Below, in pieces: positions 13,340-24,308 of a stretch of 64,000 bases of DNA. The position numbers and the translations under genes were made by a program. The notes beneath the pieces were generated by a model. It searched no databases and was not told the DNA's origin. It worked only from the letters and a program-made list of their open reading frames with translations. Numbering within the stretch: the first letter of the stretch is position 1; each line of letters opens with the position of its first letter. This DNA comes from Megalonaias nervosa (lineage: Eukaryota; Mollusca; Bivalvia; Unionida; Unionidae), in the NCBI GenBank assembly GCA_016617855.1, contig JAECUM010012861.1, positions 1 through 64,000 on the forward strand. Reading direction: 5' to 3'.

Positions 13340-14110
13340 CTTATCAAAATGTCTTTTTTGTCCTGGATATTGTATTGTATTACTGGATTGTCCTTGATAT
13401 TACAGTATTGTATTGTCTTTGATATTGAATTTTCCTGAATGATGTATTGTAGTCTCCTTTATATTGTATAGCAGTTTCCTTCATATTGTATAGCAGTGTC
13501 TTTCATATTGTGTAGAGTGTCTTTCATATTGTATTGTCTTTGATATTAAATTGTCCTGAATAATGTATTGTAGTGTCCTTTATATTGTATAGCAGTTTCC
13601 TTCATATTGTATAGCAGTGTCTTTCATATTGTGTAGAGTGTCTTTCATATTGTATTGTCTTTGATATTAAATTGTCCTGAATAATGTATTGTAGTGTCCT
13701 TTATATTGTATAGCGGTTTCCTTCATATTGTATAGCAGTGTCTTTCATATTGTATAGCAGTGTAGCAGTGTCTTTCATATTATATTGTCTAAGATATTAA
13801 ATTATTCTGGATAATGTATTGCAGTGTCCTTTATATTGTATAGCAGTTTCCTTCATATTGCATAGCAGTGTCTTTCATATTGAATAGCAGTGTTTTTCAT
13901 ATTGTGTAGCAGTGTCTTTTATACTGTATTGTCTAAGATATTAAATTATTCTGGATAATGTATTGTAGTGTTCTTTATATTTTATTATATTATTCTTTAT
14001 ATTGTATAGCAGGTTCCTTCATATTGTAGTGTCCTTCATATTGTAGTGTCCTTCATATTGTAGTGTATTATCCTTCATATTGTTTTGTATTGTCCTGAAT
14101 ATTATCAATT
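13340..14110 (+). repeat. TATTGTCC-type satellite with about 120-bp higher-order unit
   Basis: Short modules such as TCCTTCATATTGTATAGCAG and TCTTTCATATTGT are arranged in a larger unit that begins near TCTTTGATATTAAATTGTCC and recurs about five times. Confidence 0.9.
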
Positions 14111-14769
14111 AAAATATATATTGCTACAAACATACTATATATCAGTAATATACCAAGGTTTTACAAATGTTCTAATGTTTTAATTGCCTGTTATAATTAA
14201 CAATAAATATAATATGCACAGTCTTTAATTACTTTATTATTGCACAAATACAATGTACATTTATAAAAGAAACAAAATGTGTACTTCAATAAAGCCCATT
14301 AATGGATATTGACTTTTTGAATTACTGTGCCCCCACTGACACCTTTTCACCATTATAAATTGAAAAATTGACAAACAGTTGCAAATTTTAAAATATTTAT
14401 GATAACCAATTCAGTATCTCAACAATTAGTTTGTTGAATGAAAATGGCAGACATAATGCCTTTAGGTGTGTCTAAATACAGTCACTGATTGGTTAATCAA
14501 TTAGCATGATTGACAAGTGGCAATAGGTCAACTGCATTACATATAATTATGTTCTTCATTTGCATATTTGCTTCTTGGTATTTTGCGAACTGTAAGACAG
14601 AAATGAACATAAATTTTTATTAAAAAAAAGAGACAAACTCACCATCTACTAGATATTTATACAATTTTAGGTCATAATGAATGTCTAACTTTTGTAATGG
14701 TATGAAATACTGGTTACAATGACCCTATTGTATACCCAAGGTCATTACTGTGCCCCTCATGCCACATAA
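14111..14769. other. Spacer between two satellite blocks; ancient duplicate of 15908-16060
   Basis: The first 180 bases (GCTACAAACATACTATATATCAGTAATAT... then AATACAATGTACATTTATAAAAGAAACAAA) resemble the flank after the second satellite block. No gene. Confidence 0.5.
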
Positions 14770-15475
14770 GATCTTTATACTGTCCTGTACATTGTACTTT
14801 ATTAGCATGGAAACTGTTTGATAGTATTCTTTATACTGTATTGTAGTTTATTATCCTTGATAATAAACAGTATTGTCCTGGAAGGTGTATTGTATTGTCC
14901 CTGTCCTTCATACTGTATTATATTGTGCAGGATGTTAAACTGTCTATCATGGAGTTTGTATTTTATTGTCCTTCATATTGTATTGTATTGTCCTGTATTA
15001 TAATGTATTGTCCAGTATATGGTACTGCATTGTCCTGGAAATTGTATTATATTGTTCTTTATATTGTTTGTATTTTATTATCCCGGTTAACAAACTGCAT
15101 TGTCCTGGAAATAGTACTATATTGTCATGTATACTGTACTGTATTGTCTTGTATACTGTACTGTATTGTCTTGTATATCATACTGTATTGTCTTGTATAC
15201 TGTACTGTATTGTCTTGTATACTGTACTGTATTGTCCTTTATAGTGCTCTACATTGTCCTGGAAATTGTATTTTATTGACCTTCATATTGTATTGTATTT
15301 TCTTTTATGTTCCATTTCATTGTCCTTCTTATTCTACTGTATTGTCCTGGAAACTGTATTATATTGTACTGTATTATCCTAGATAATATACTGTAGTGTC
15401 CTGGAAATTGTATTTGTATTCTCCTTCATACTGTATTATACTGTATATTGTACTGTATTGTCTTCATACTGTATT
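14770..15475 (+). repeat. Second TATTGTCC-type satellite block, about 20-21-bp modules
   Basis: Modules like TCTTGTATACTGTACTGTAT repeat many times. Overlapping open frames with poly-ILYCIVLY are artefacts. The array resumes at 15807-15920 after the SINE insertion. Confidence 0.9.
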
Positions 15476-15806
15476 GTGTGTGTGTGTATGTATGTGTGAT
15501 TTGGATTTATAATGTAGCTTTAACAATTTTTTCAGTCATATCGCTACGATGTCTGCAGTGTGGCAGTTCATAGTGATGTCTAGAGGTGAGGCATCATGCC
15601 GCAGACACACAGCATGATGTCCCACCCAATCACATTATCCTGAAACCAGGCTGACCAGTCCTAACACTAACATCTTAAAGCTGAGCGCCTAGCGATACAG
15701 TTATTTGTACCATTTTTATAAGTCTTTGGTATGACTCGACCGGGGTTCGAACCCATGACCTCCCACATCCGAAGCGGAAGCTCTAACCACTAGACCACTG
15801 GAGCAG
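15476..15806 (-). mobile_element. tRNA-derived SINE, family A, inserted in the satellite
   Basis: On the minus strand: head CTCCAGTGGTCTAGTGGTTAGAG (A box) and GGGTTCGAACCCC (B box, 15741-15753), then a body with GGACTGGTCAGCCTGG and a tail ATTATAAATCCAAATCACAC followed by a short (CA)/(CATA) run. The acceptor-stem halves do not pair, so this is a SINE head rather than a tRNA gene. Confidence 0.85.
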
Positions 15807-15920
15807 TGCATTGTATTGTCCTTCAGACTGTAGTGCATGATATTGTTTTGTATACCATTCTGTATTGTCTGTTATATTGTATTTTATTGTCCTTCATTCT
15901 GAATTGTATTGTCCTGGTTA
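15807..15920 (+). repeat. Continuation of the TATTGTCC-type satellite
   Basis: Resumes directly after the SINE with TTGTATTGTCCTTCAGACTG. Confidence 0.8.
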
Positions 15921-16067
15921 TTATACATTATATCACTGCAAACATACCAGGCATCAGTAATATATTGAGATTTTCTACAAAATGCTGATGTCATGATTGC
16001 TACACTCTTAAATTACTGCAGTATTATACCAATACAGAATACATTTTTTAGAAAAACAAAAACAAAC

Positions 16068-16199
16068 AGGAACGTAAATAAATATAGACTGCTTTTCTAC
16101 AGGAATGTAAATAAAAATAGACTTCATTTTTACAGGAATGTAAATAAAAATAGACTGTTTTTTTACAGGAATGTAAATAAAAATAGACTGCTTTTTAAT
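16068..16199 (+). repeat. Minisatellite, 33-bp unit, 4 copies
   Basis: AGGAATGTAAATAAAAATAG recurs at 16068, 16101, 16134 and 16167. The 11-codon period keeps frames open on both strands (repeat RNVNKNRLLFY on plus). Confidence 0.95.
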
Positions 16200-16559
16200 G
16201 TGACGAAAATGTTGTACATACATCCATACATGAATTTCAACAAAGGACTCAAGATGACATCTGATAACATAAAATCTGGACAAATATACAGGAAAAATGG
16301 CAAAGGAAACATGATTTTGTTTCAAAGATAACAAATTAAACAGCTAAGTAGAAGACTTGATTGGAATTTGGATTTCTGATGAAACTGTTATACCATATTG
16401 GCATTCTGCAGACAAATGAAGTTAAACAACCAAAAAAAACCTTAAAATATTTATATATCACATAGAAATGAGTTGACGATAGACATGACTGTCTAAAATA
16501 GATCACAGAAAGAGTAGCTCATCACATGTATGCCATATTTTTAAAAGTCCTATAATGTA

Positions 16560-17120
16560 GATAACTGAAATTTTGAGTGCAGAAACCATTTTTCTTCTTT
16601 CAGTCAGTGACCTTTTGACCCTTAAATGAATAGGTTTCTTCCTTACTCTAAATGCAAGTTATCTAAAAACTTTCAGCAATGTATGCAATGCAGAACTGAT
16701 GTTAACAGTTTTCTTCTTTCAGTCAGTGGCCTTGACCTATTACCTTCCAACTCTAAATAACTTTCTTCCTTGCTCTAATTGCAGTTCATCCACAAAGTTT
16801 GGTTAAGATACGTACAACTAATGGTTAAGATACGTACAACTAATGTTATTGCACAGAAACCATTTCTTTTCTCTTTCAGTCAAAGTGATATTGATCTTTG
16901 AACTACTGACTCTAAAATCAATAGGGTTCTTCCTGACATTAAGTGCAAGCCATCTGCAATGTTTGATAACCACATATGACAAAGAACTCAAGTAATTGTG
17001 TAGACATTTTTCTTCTTTCAGCCAGAGTGACTTTGACTTTTGAAAATAAATTAGGACTACCCTATTACCAATGTGCGCATTGCCAAAAGCCTCACAAACT
17101 ATAGTTTGCTTCACAAAGTC
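16560..17120 (+). repeat. Degenerate tandem repeat, about 130-150-bp unit
   Basis: CATTTTTCTTCTTTCAGTCAG followed by TGACTTTGACC, then CTCTAAATGCAAGTTATC, recurs about four times with drift. The TTTCTTTCAG looks like a splice acceptor each time but no coding follows. Confidence 0.65.
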
Positions 17121-17129
17121 TCAAACTGA

Positions 17130-17950
17130 GGAACTTATTCTGGAAAGCAAAGTTCAGACAATGGCCATTCAGGGGCCATAACTCCTCTACATGATGACAT
17201 TGAATGATGGCAATCCAATAGATTTAGGGACTGATCAGTGTAATGGTGTATAAGAAATTTGGTTCAAATCCAACATTCCTTAATGACGATATGCAGTGGA
17301 AACAAAAATTATGAGGAATAAATCAGACACATAACTCCTTTAAATGATAATGTGGAAGACTGCAAATGAAACTCATTCAAAAGTCTTATCAAGCTGCATG
17401 CCAAACTCATGTAAATGAGACAATGGAATTCTGGTAAATGAACTATTTCAAGATATGATCAATATAAAGCCCCATGCCATTTTGGATTAAATCAAATCAA
17501 AATTAATGGTGGAGTTATACTTTGTAAACTAAGTATACCATCATGGGCACATAACTCCTTGAAATGATGTCATAACATGCTGAAAATCGAACTTGCTCAA
17601 TTAAGTACTCAATAATACAAAGCTGCATTCCAAATCTGGTTGAAAGCCAACAATCCAGGGCAAATTTTAGAGGCAGAAACAAAAGAGAGAAAGGCAATCA
17701 GGGACCATTACTTCTCTAAATGATGAAATAGGAGGCTGGAAATATAATTTCCAAGTCTCATTAATATAAACCTGCATTTCAGATTTTGTTAAAATCCAAC
17801 ACTTCACAGGAAAGGTATATTGTGGAAACCAAATTGTTGATGGACACAGAGATGGATGGGCTAACGAATAATGGACAGATGTGATTAATATAGGTGTACC
17901 ACTAACTTCATCCATTAGGGGCCATAATAATACTAATAGAATCATATGCT
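17130..17950 (+). repeat. Degenerate repeat family 'GGCCATAACTCC', about 180-bp unit
   Basis: Recurring GGGGCCATAACTCCT.TAAATGATG, CTCATTCAAAAGTCTTATCA and AAATCCAACA.TCCT blocks. The same family flanks the mobile element at 29.6 kb and continues at 30945-31500. Confidence 0.65.
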
Positions 17951-17953
17951 GGA

Positions 17954-18077
17954 GTTTGCACCAAGACAAGGAAATCCTAGTGAAGGGGTTACATTACTTG
18001 TCTCCACACAAGGCTTGCTGAGTGGTAAGAAATATAATGTAACCCCATGACTGGGATTTCCTTGTCTTGGTGCAAAC
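17954..18077. repeat. 124-bp imperfect palindrome (fold-back)
   Basis: GTTTGCACCAAGACAAGGAA at the left is matched by its reverse complement at the right end, with arms of about 43 bases around a CACAAGGCTTGCTGAG centre. Confidence 0.85.
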
Positions 18078-19640
18078 CCTAATGTAGATTGTTTTTCTTA
18101 CCCAATAATTTCCTTTAAAGTGAAAATAATTCATCACTTTTGCAATATAGTTCACATGGAAATGTTTACAAGTAGTGCATTAATACAAATATGTTAATGA
18201 GGGCTGTGGCATGATCATTCCATCCAAAGTACACAATTTTTAAGCGTGACCAAAACAACAACAATATAAAACGATTGATAGTATTTAATATATGGATGTT
18301 ATATGAAATTAACAATAAATAATTAATATTTATTAAAAGAAAATATTTCATTTTCATCAGTTCCAATTTAGAAAAGTTATACTGTAAATAATGAAATGAT
18401 AGCGGGTACACAGTTCTATATATGCCATAACAAAGAGTAACTTGTAGCATGAGTGGCCATGATTGGATTATGCACTGGTAATAAGAAAGTGAGTCACTAT
18501 CATATATAACTCTCCTTTTCTTTGGAGAAGTTTAAACTGTTTGTGACATACTGGTGTTGTAATTAATACTGACTGTAAAATTACCCGAGTGTATGAAACA
18601 CACTCCAAATACAGACCCTATTGGATAACACGGTTTCTTGGAAAAATTTATATTTTCTGTCTTGGAAATATGGCAAGTATTGCTATTAGTAGTGGAAGGA
18701 TATGCTACACGGAAATCTGCTTGTGGAATAAAGTGTGGACAGGTAAATGATTCCTTCTGACTGGTAAGAGCATTATTTGTAATTAATAGTTGCTGGTACA
18801 TGTTTGATTCAGCTGAGGCACAATGGAGTAAACATTTACAATTTTTGCTCTCCTACCTTTAAGAGTCAAGATGTTCCCTAGCTTGGAGTCCATTTTCTTT
18901 TTGTTTTATCTTTATTGTTTGTTTTTTAAATCTTCTGTTTTAAGTTTTATTTGGTTTCTCTCCTCCAAAAGCTATTTTAGTACATTTCCCTAAGTGTCAG
19001 CATTTGTTTGATTGGAAAACAACTCCATCAGGCCAAGCAGAAGACAACAAATTGCTTGCATCCCTTGATAAAATAGCCCCCAGCACATGAACATGACTGA
19101 GACGACTGGTCTGAGATAACCAGATTGAGATAGGAAAAGTAAGGTTATCAAAACAGGTAGATTTCTCTGTTGCATGGGTGAGAAAAAGATATCTATGTCA
19201 CCCATAAACTTAGTCAAGGGTGACTACTTAAATAAAGGGAGATAACTTTTAATGCCTGATTATGTTATCTGCAAAATGGTGGATTGCAAGGATAGGGAAT
19301 GGTAGGAGCAAGAAAGAGGCAAGTAGCTGTGGCAATCAAGTCAAATTTTGTTTATTTCTGTTCATAAGTTTTGGAATGACTAATTTTTCAAAACTTTAAA
19401 ATCGATCCGCCTCCTTTGAATGCAATAGAAATACAGTGAAATCTAACTTTAAATGACATCTGGCCACATGATTATTTTGTTGACTGATTTACTTTATACT
19501 ATGGAGTCTCCAAGAATCTTTCTTTGTATATCTGTATGCACCTGAATAAATTTATATTATCAATGTAAGAGACTTTCCAATTAAGACTGAAGAGCACAGT
19601 AAAACTGTATTGGCACTGATGCAAATAAAGCCATTTGTGC
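18078..19640. other. Non-coding stretch, nothing recognised
   Basis: AT-rich, short open frames only, no repeat family identified. Confidence 0.5.
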
Positions 19641-19641
19641 T

Positions 19642-19730
<89 letters not shown>

Positions 19731-19742
19731 CACACACACACA
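19641..19742. repeat. (GT)n(AT)n(AC)n compound microsatellite
   Basis: A GT run, about 37 AT units and an AC run form a self-complementary block able to fold into one long hairpin. Confidence 0.97.
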
Positions 19743-19865
19743 TCTATAAAACAAGCAAAATAACAAGAACAAATGATAGAGATTTTCCTGGCATCATAAA
19801 TGTCAGTTACTGTGAATTTATTGATTTCCCAAGTATTTGTGGTTTTGTGAAAAATGAAAATTTCC

Positions 19866-20345
19866 TGAGTACTGCCTGCCTATACTCATATATCAAGTCC
19901 TGAGTACTGCCTTTACTCACTTATATGTCAGGTCCTGAGCACTACCTATACTTATATGCCAAGTCCAACTGCAAACTGCACCAACTCAGATCTAGCATCA
20001 TATAATGCATACTTGCCATATTCCCAGACAATACTGAGTTTATTCTGACACTCAAAAAATGCACTTTGAGGTCCCAAGAGGGGTCAGTGCTCCTGATCCG
20101 AAAAATGAGGTCGTCCAATTGAGAATAAGCTATCTTTTCATATGAACCTATAGAAAATGCTTGGAATATCATGTTTTTCATTTGCCACATTCTGTTATGG
20201 CAGGTATGGTAAATGCACCAGCAGATCTGGATCTATGCAGTTTGCTAGCAGTAATCAGTAGAACAAACAACACAGACCCTGATCTGCCAGTGCATTATGC
20301 AATGGCATATTAGTCTATGTTGTTTGCTGTTGGACTTGACTTATA
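19866..20345. repeat. Dispersed repeat family D, copy 1
   Basis: Shares GACCCTGATCTGCCAGTGCA, TCTATGTTGTTTGC and GGACTTGACTTATA with 22020-22325, 40505-40640 and 44880-45000. Contains internal inverted parts (GCACCAGCAGATCTGGATCT against AGACCCTGATCTGCCAGTGC). Confidence 0.75.
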
Positions 20346-20644
20346 TGTGGAAAATGACATCTTCAGTGGTACCTGACTTTGACTGGATTGGGTAAATATA
20401 TATTACTGGTAACTAGGTTAACTGCCTGTCCTAGAACAGGAATTAAAAAAAAAAAGTTAAAAAAAAATAAAAAAATTGGGATGAGCAAGTTTAAAAGAAA
20501 GTTCAAGATAAAAATACAAAAAGTATAAAAAATTTGGGATGCCACCGCAAGTTTCAAAATCACAAACTCTTGTTTGGCAAGCATTACACGCAGAAAGGAA
20601 GACAAATGTTGGTATTTATATATAAGACTAGGTATAAATTATCT

Positions 20645-21096
20645 TCATGGAGAAGATTTTAGGTATTTTTTCCTTCCATTCTCTAGTGTTTTCATCAAAG
20701 AGTTTTGAGCAAATTCCTTCCAGACATGAATTGGAGTCATTACTTTTATCCATGAGGGTGAACATTTGAAATCTTCCTCCATCAGATAAACGGGAATGAC
20801 TCTAGGGCCTTCGTTTATCTGAAAACTGTTATACTTAACTACTTCTGCTTGAAATTTAGATAGACTGTTCTGCATAAAGGCTTTTGTACAAAGGATGAAC
20901 ACCAATCTGCAATCTTCAAGCACATAGTCTAATGCCGATACTTGACTGGTACCTGATACCACGTACTCATCATACAAGATCGTCTTTGCTTGGGGTTTGA
21001 GATCTTTAAGAACGTCAAGCTTATGTTGTCGAAAGCTGATTGCTTCATTCCTGTCAGCTTCACAGTGTAAAATGAGGACATCATATACAATTGCAG
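20645..21096 (-). CDS. Exon 9: C-terminal TIR domain (TICAM-like), last exon
   Basis: Acceptor ATCTTACTTTTCAG|CT. It has 2 bases, 149 codons and a stop. Box 1 is YDVLILHCEADRNEA (residues 548-562). The BB-loop region is EYVVSGTSQ (587-595), lacking the RxxPG of most Toll-like receptors. LVFILCTKAFM and RVIPVYL (642-648) form the later core strands, and HVWKE (667-671) sits at the box-3 position. The DxxILHxExDxxEA opening and missing Pro-Gly suggest the TICAM (TRIF/TRAM) branch more than MyD88 or TLR. A glutamate in KFQAEVVKY (Glu628) falls about where SARM1-type enzymes have their catalytic Glu, but signalling TIRs also often have an acid there, so this does not show NADase activity. Confidence 0.9.
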
Positions 21097-23616
21097 CTGA
21101 AAAGTAAGATAAAGAAGCTAGTGATAAAAAGATCTTAGATTTTAACATAATTTCTTTTTAACTACCATAATATACTGTCTGAAAGTCATGACAATTTCTT
21201 TCATATAACTGAATTTTTACAGGAATAAACATGGGTGTGCTAAACATTTCAAATAAATGTATATCCATTCAAATTAAAATTTTAACAAAATAATAACATG
21301 GACATGAACAGTAATAAATATATTATTATGATTATTATTATTACTGAAGTAATTCAATCTTGATTGATCGATCACATTAAGTTGTATGGATCATGACCAT
21401 CTGAAGCATCAAGTCATAATCACTATTTCCTGATACCAACAACATAATGTACCAAAATCAAGATCAAATTACTATGATAATGATATTTTTGTATACCTAT
21501 TCATTTTTAGATAATTTAATTAAAAGAAATTGCTTCACATTTTATCCTTCTTAATACAAACTGCATCTTAGACTAGAAACCAAATTAATTTTTTATCCGC
21601 TAGTATGTACATGAATGTCAGACCAAATTAATTTTTTATCTGCTAGTACTGTATGTACATGAATGTCAGTTTTATAAGTGATTCACTTATAGTTTCAGCC
21701 TTGTTTTTGAGAGTATCGTGACAGAATCAGAAAATATATTGTTTTCCTATTTTTAGAAAATAATAAATTCTGTCTCTTTCTTGAGAAAAGTATTTATAGG
21801 TATATAACATACAAGAACTTTTGACATGGATTGTAAATGGACTTTGTTTTAAAGTGGATATGGGGATTCTATTAACGTACAGTACAATGCTATTGTTTGT
21901 TATAATATGTGCCAACTGCAGTTATCTTAGCGCCAGATCTGCAACTGAATAATAAGTCAGAAGAGCAGTGTCTATTATGCTTACTTAAAAATATTAGATA
22001 AATAAACATGCATAGACCTTCATCTGCCAGCATTTTGTGTGCCTGAAGATCAGGGTCTATAATATAACCAACTGGATGACAATCATATATGTTAAACTGC
22101 AATCCCTTCTGAATGAATACCATATTTACTTTCGCATGAGTTAGATCTAACTTCAAACTGCATAGACCCAGTCTGTGATGTATAATGCACCAGCAGATTT
22201 GGGTCTGTGCAGTTTGTTGGGAATAATCATTAGAACAACCAACACAGACCCTAATCTGCTGGCACATTATGTGATGGCAAATCAGGGTTTGTGTTGCTTG
22301 TAGCTGGGCCTAACTAATAAGTGAGTATGCACAGTATATGTTTAACAAGTATAATCATTTTTCACCAATTGTTTATGTAAAATTCCATAAATATAGTCCT
22401 ACATGCTATGGCAGATGTCCTCTCCAAGCTTTTCTTCCTTTCCATTATTATTGTCTTGATGCGTCTGAAGTCTTTTTCCATTTGTAATGGCTCAATGAGT
22501 TGCAGAAGGGCATCCAAGTTTTCTGCCTGGAACATTTGCTTTTCTTCTAAAGCTGCTAGAAGGAACTGAACATCGTCAGGTTTTGCTTCAATTATGAAGG
22601 ACTGCAAAGCCTCTTGGTTTTGAAGCCTCTCTTTAAAGTCCTTGCTGCGATTTTTGTATAAATCATTTAAAAAATTGAAAATCCTTCTAGTTTCATATCG
22701 TAACTGAACCTGAAGAAAAGAGAGACTTTTGTTGTAGCCAGAATCTAATACATTTTGAATCCTACCACCACCCATTCCTTGATCTTGGAAGAAAAATGCC
22801 CCTCAAAGTGAAAAAATTATATCAAAATTTACATAATAAAGTACAGCGAATTGATGGGGACTCATGCAGATAAAAAAGTCAGTATATATACAGTGTATAC
22901 AACAAATCCTGCAAAAAGACTGATATTTCGAGAAATGACAATCTCAAAACTTGTTGTTTTCATTTTTATATTTTTCTGTCATTCAATATGTTAATAGATC
23001 AAGCGAGAGATATAATTACAGTAGAATGTAAAAAAAGATAAAATTCACAAAGGTTAATCAAACATAAAACATGAATTTAATGGGTATAAAAATTTTAAAA
23101 ACCCAAAACCAATGAGAACATGTTAATATCTGCAGTTTGTGACATACTTTACAAATATCACTTCATATTTCACTGCCTGATTTGCTGAACATATCTCTCC
23201 TGAAAACGAATTTTGTTTTATTCTATTTCGGCACTGGAATATTCAAAACCATCAATGGCCTGCCATTAAATCAGAGTCTTTTTGCCATTTTCTCTGCCTG
23301 AGATAGGAACACCATGCTGTGTGAACCAGGTGTACACAGCATCATGTAATTCCATATTGTTTGTAGTCCGTGCCCATTTTCATTTAAATTCATCATCAGA
23401 ATCGACATTGTGAGCAATCCTGAAATTTCTGCTCATCCCTGAGCCAACCTCTGACTGTCAACTCAACAATTCTAAGTTCACAAGAAACTTTTGATCTTGC
23501 TTCGACATTATGAACCCAGTATCAATGAATCAAAGCTTTTTATTCACAAAGTACACCTTCACTTGATTCCTTTACTCCCCACAATCACATTTACAAATGA
23601 TTAGGATACATTACTA

Positions 23617-23687
<71 letters not shown>

Positions 23688-23937
23688 AAACAACAATGAA
23701 ATAAATAGATTACAGTTTGTGTATGCCTCCTAACCAAGAAATGTACCATATGACCTTGATGGGCTTTTGCTACTTTGTATCTCTGGTATTGTGAACACTG
23801 TATTTGAATCCCATGGAAAGTGAACAAATACCTTTACAATCACCCAGGTTCATTTAGTCTACTTGGTGTGAGTTCAGTTTCAAGGTTTTTCTCTCTCACT
23901 CCACAGATTTCCATAGATGTTGTCCAGAGGCTCATGC

Positions 23938-24034
<97 letters not shown>

Positions 24035-24245
24035 TAAAGCAGAAAGGACTTTTGAAATTGTGTACCATGTTTGATTCATTTAGGAAATGGGGATTATTAA
24101 CATTTTTTTGTCATTATCTTATGCTACTAATGATTACTCAATGGAAATTCATCACTGATCTAGAGAATATAGAAGCAATAGTCTACTATTAAAACATATC
24201 CTACTGCTGAAACATATAAATGCACTATGGGCAGATCACAATTCG

Positions 24246-24308
<63 letters not shown>

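Noticed and set aside
15720..15806. tRNA gene on the minus strand
   Set aside because: A and B boxes are good, but the ends do not form an acceptor stem and a SINE body and tail follow.
22335..22402. Extension of exon 8 to the donor TTG|GTGAAA
   Set aside because: The site looks stronger than the chosen one, but it gives a two-base overhang that would put exon 9's TIR out of frame.
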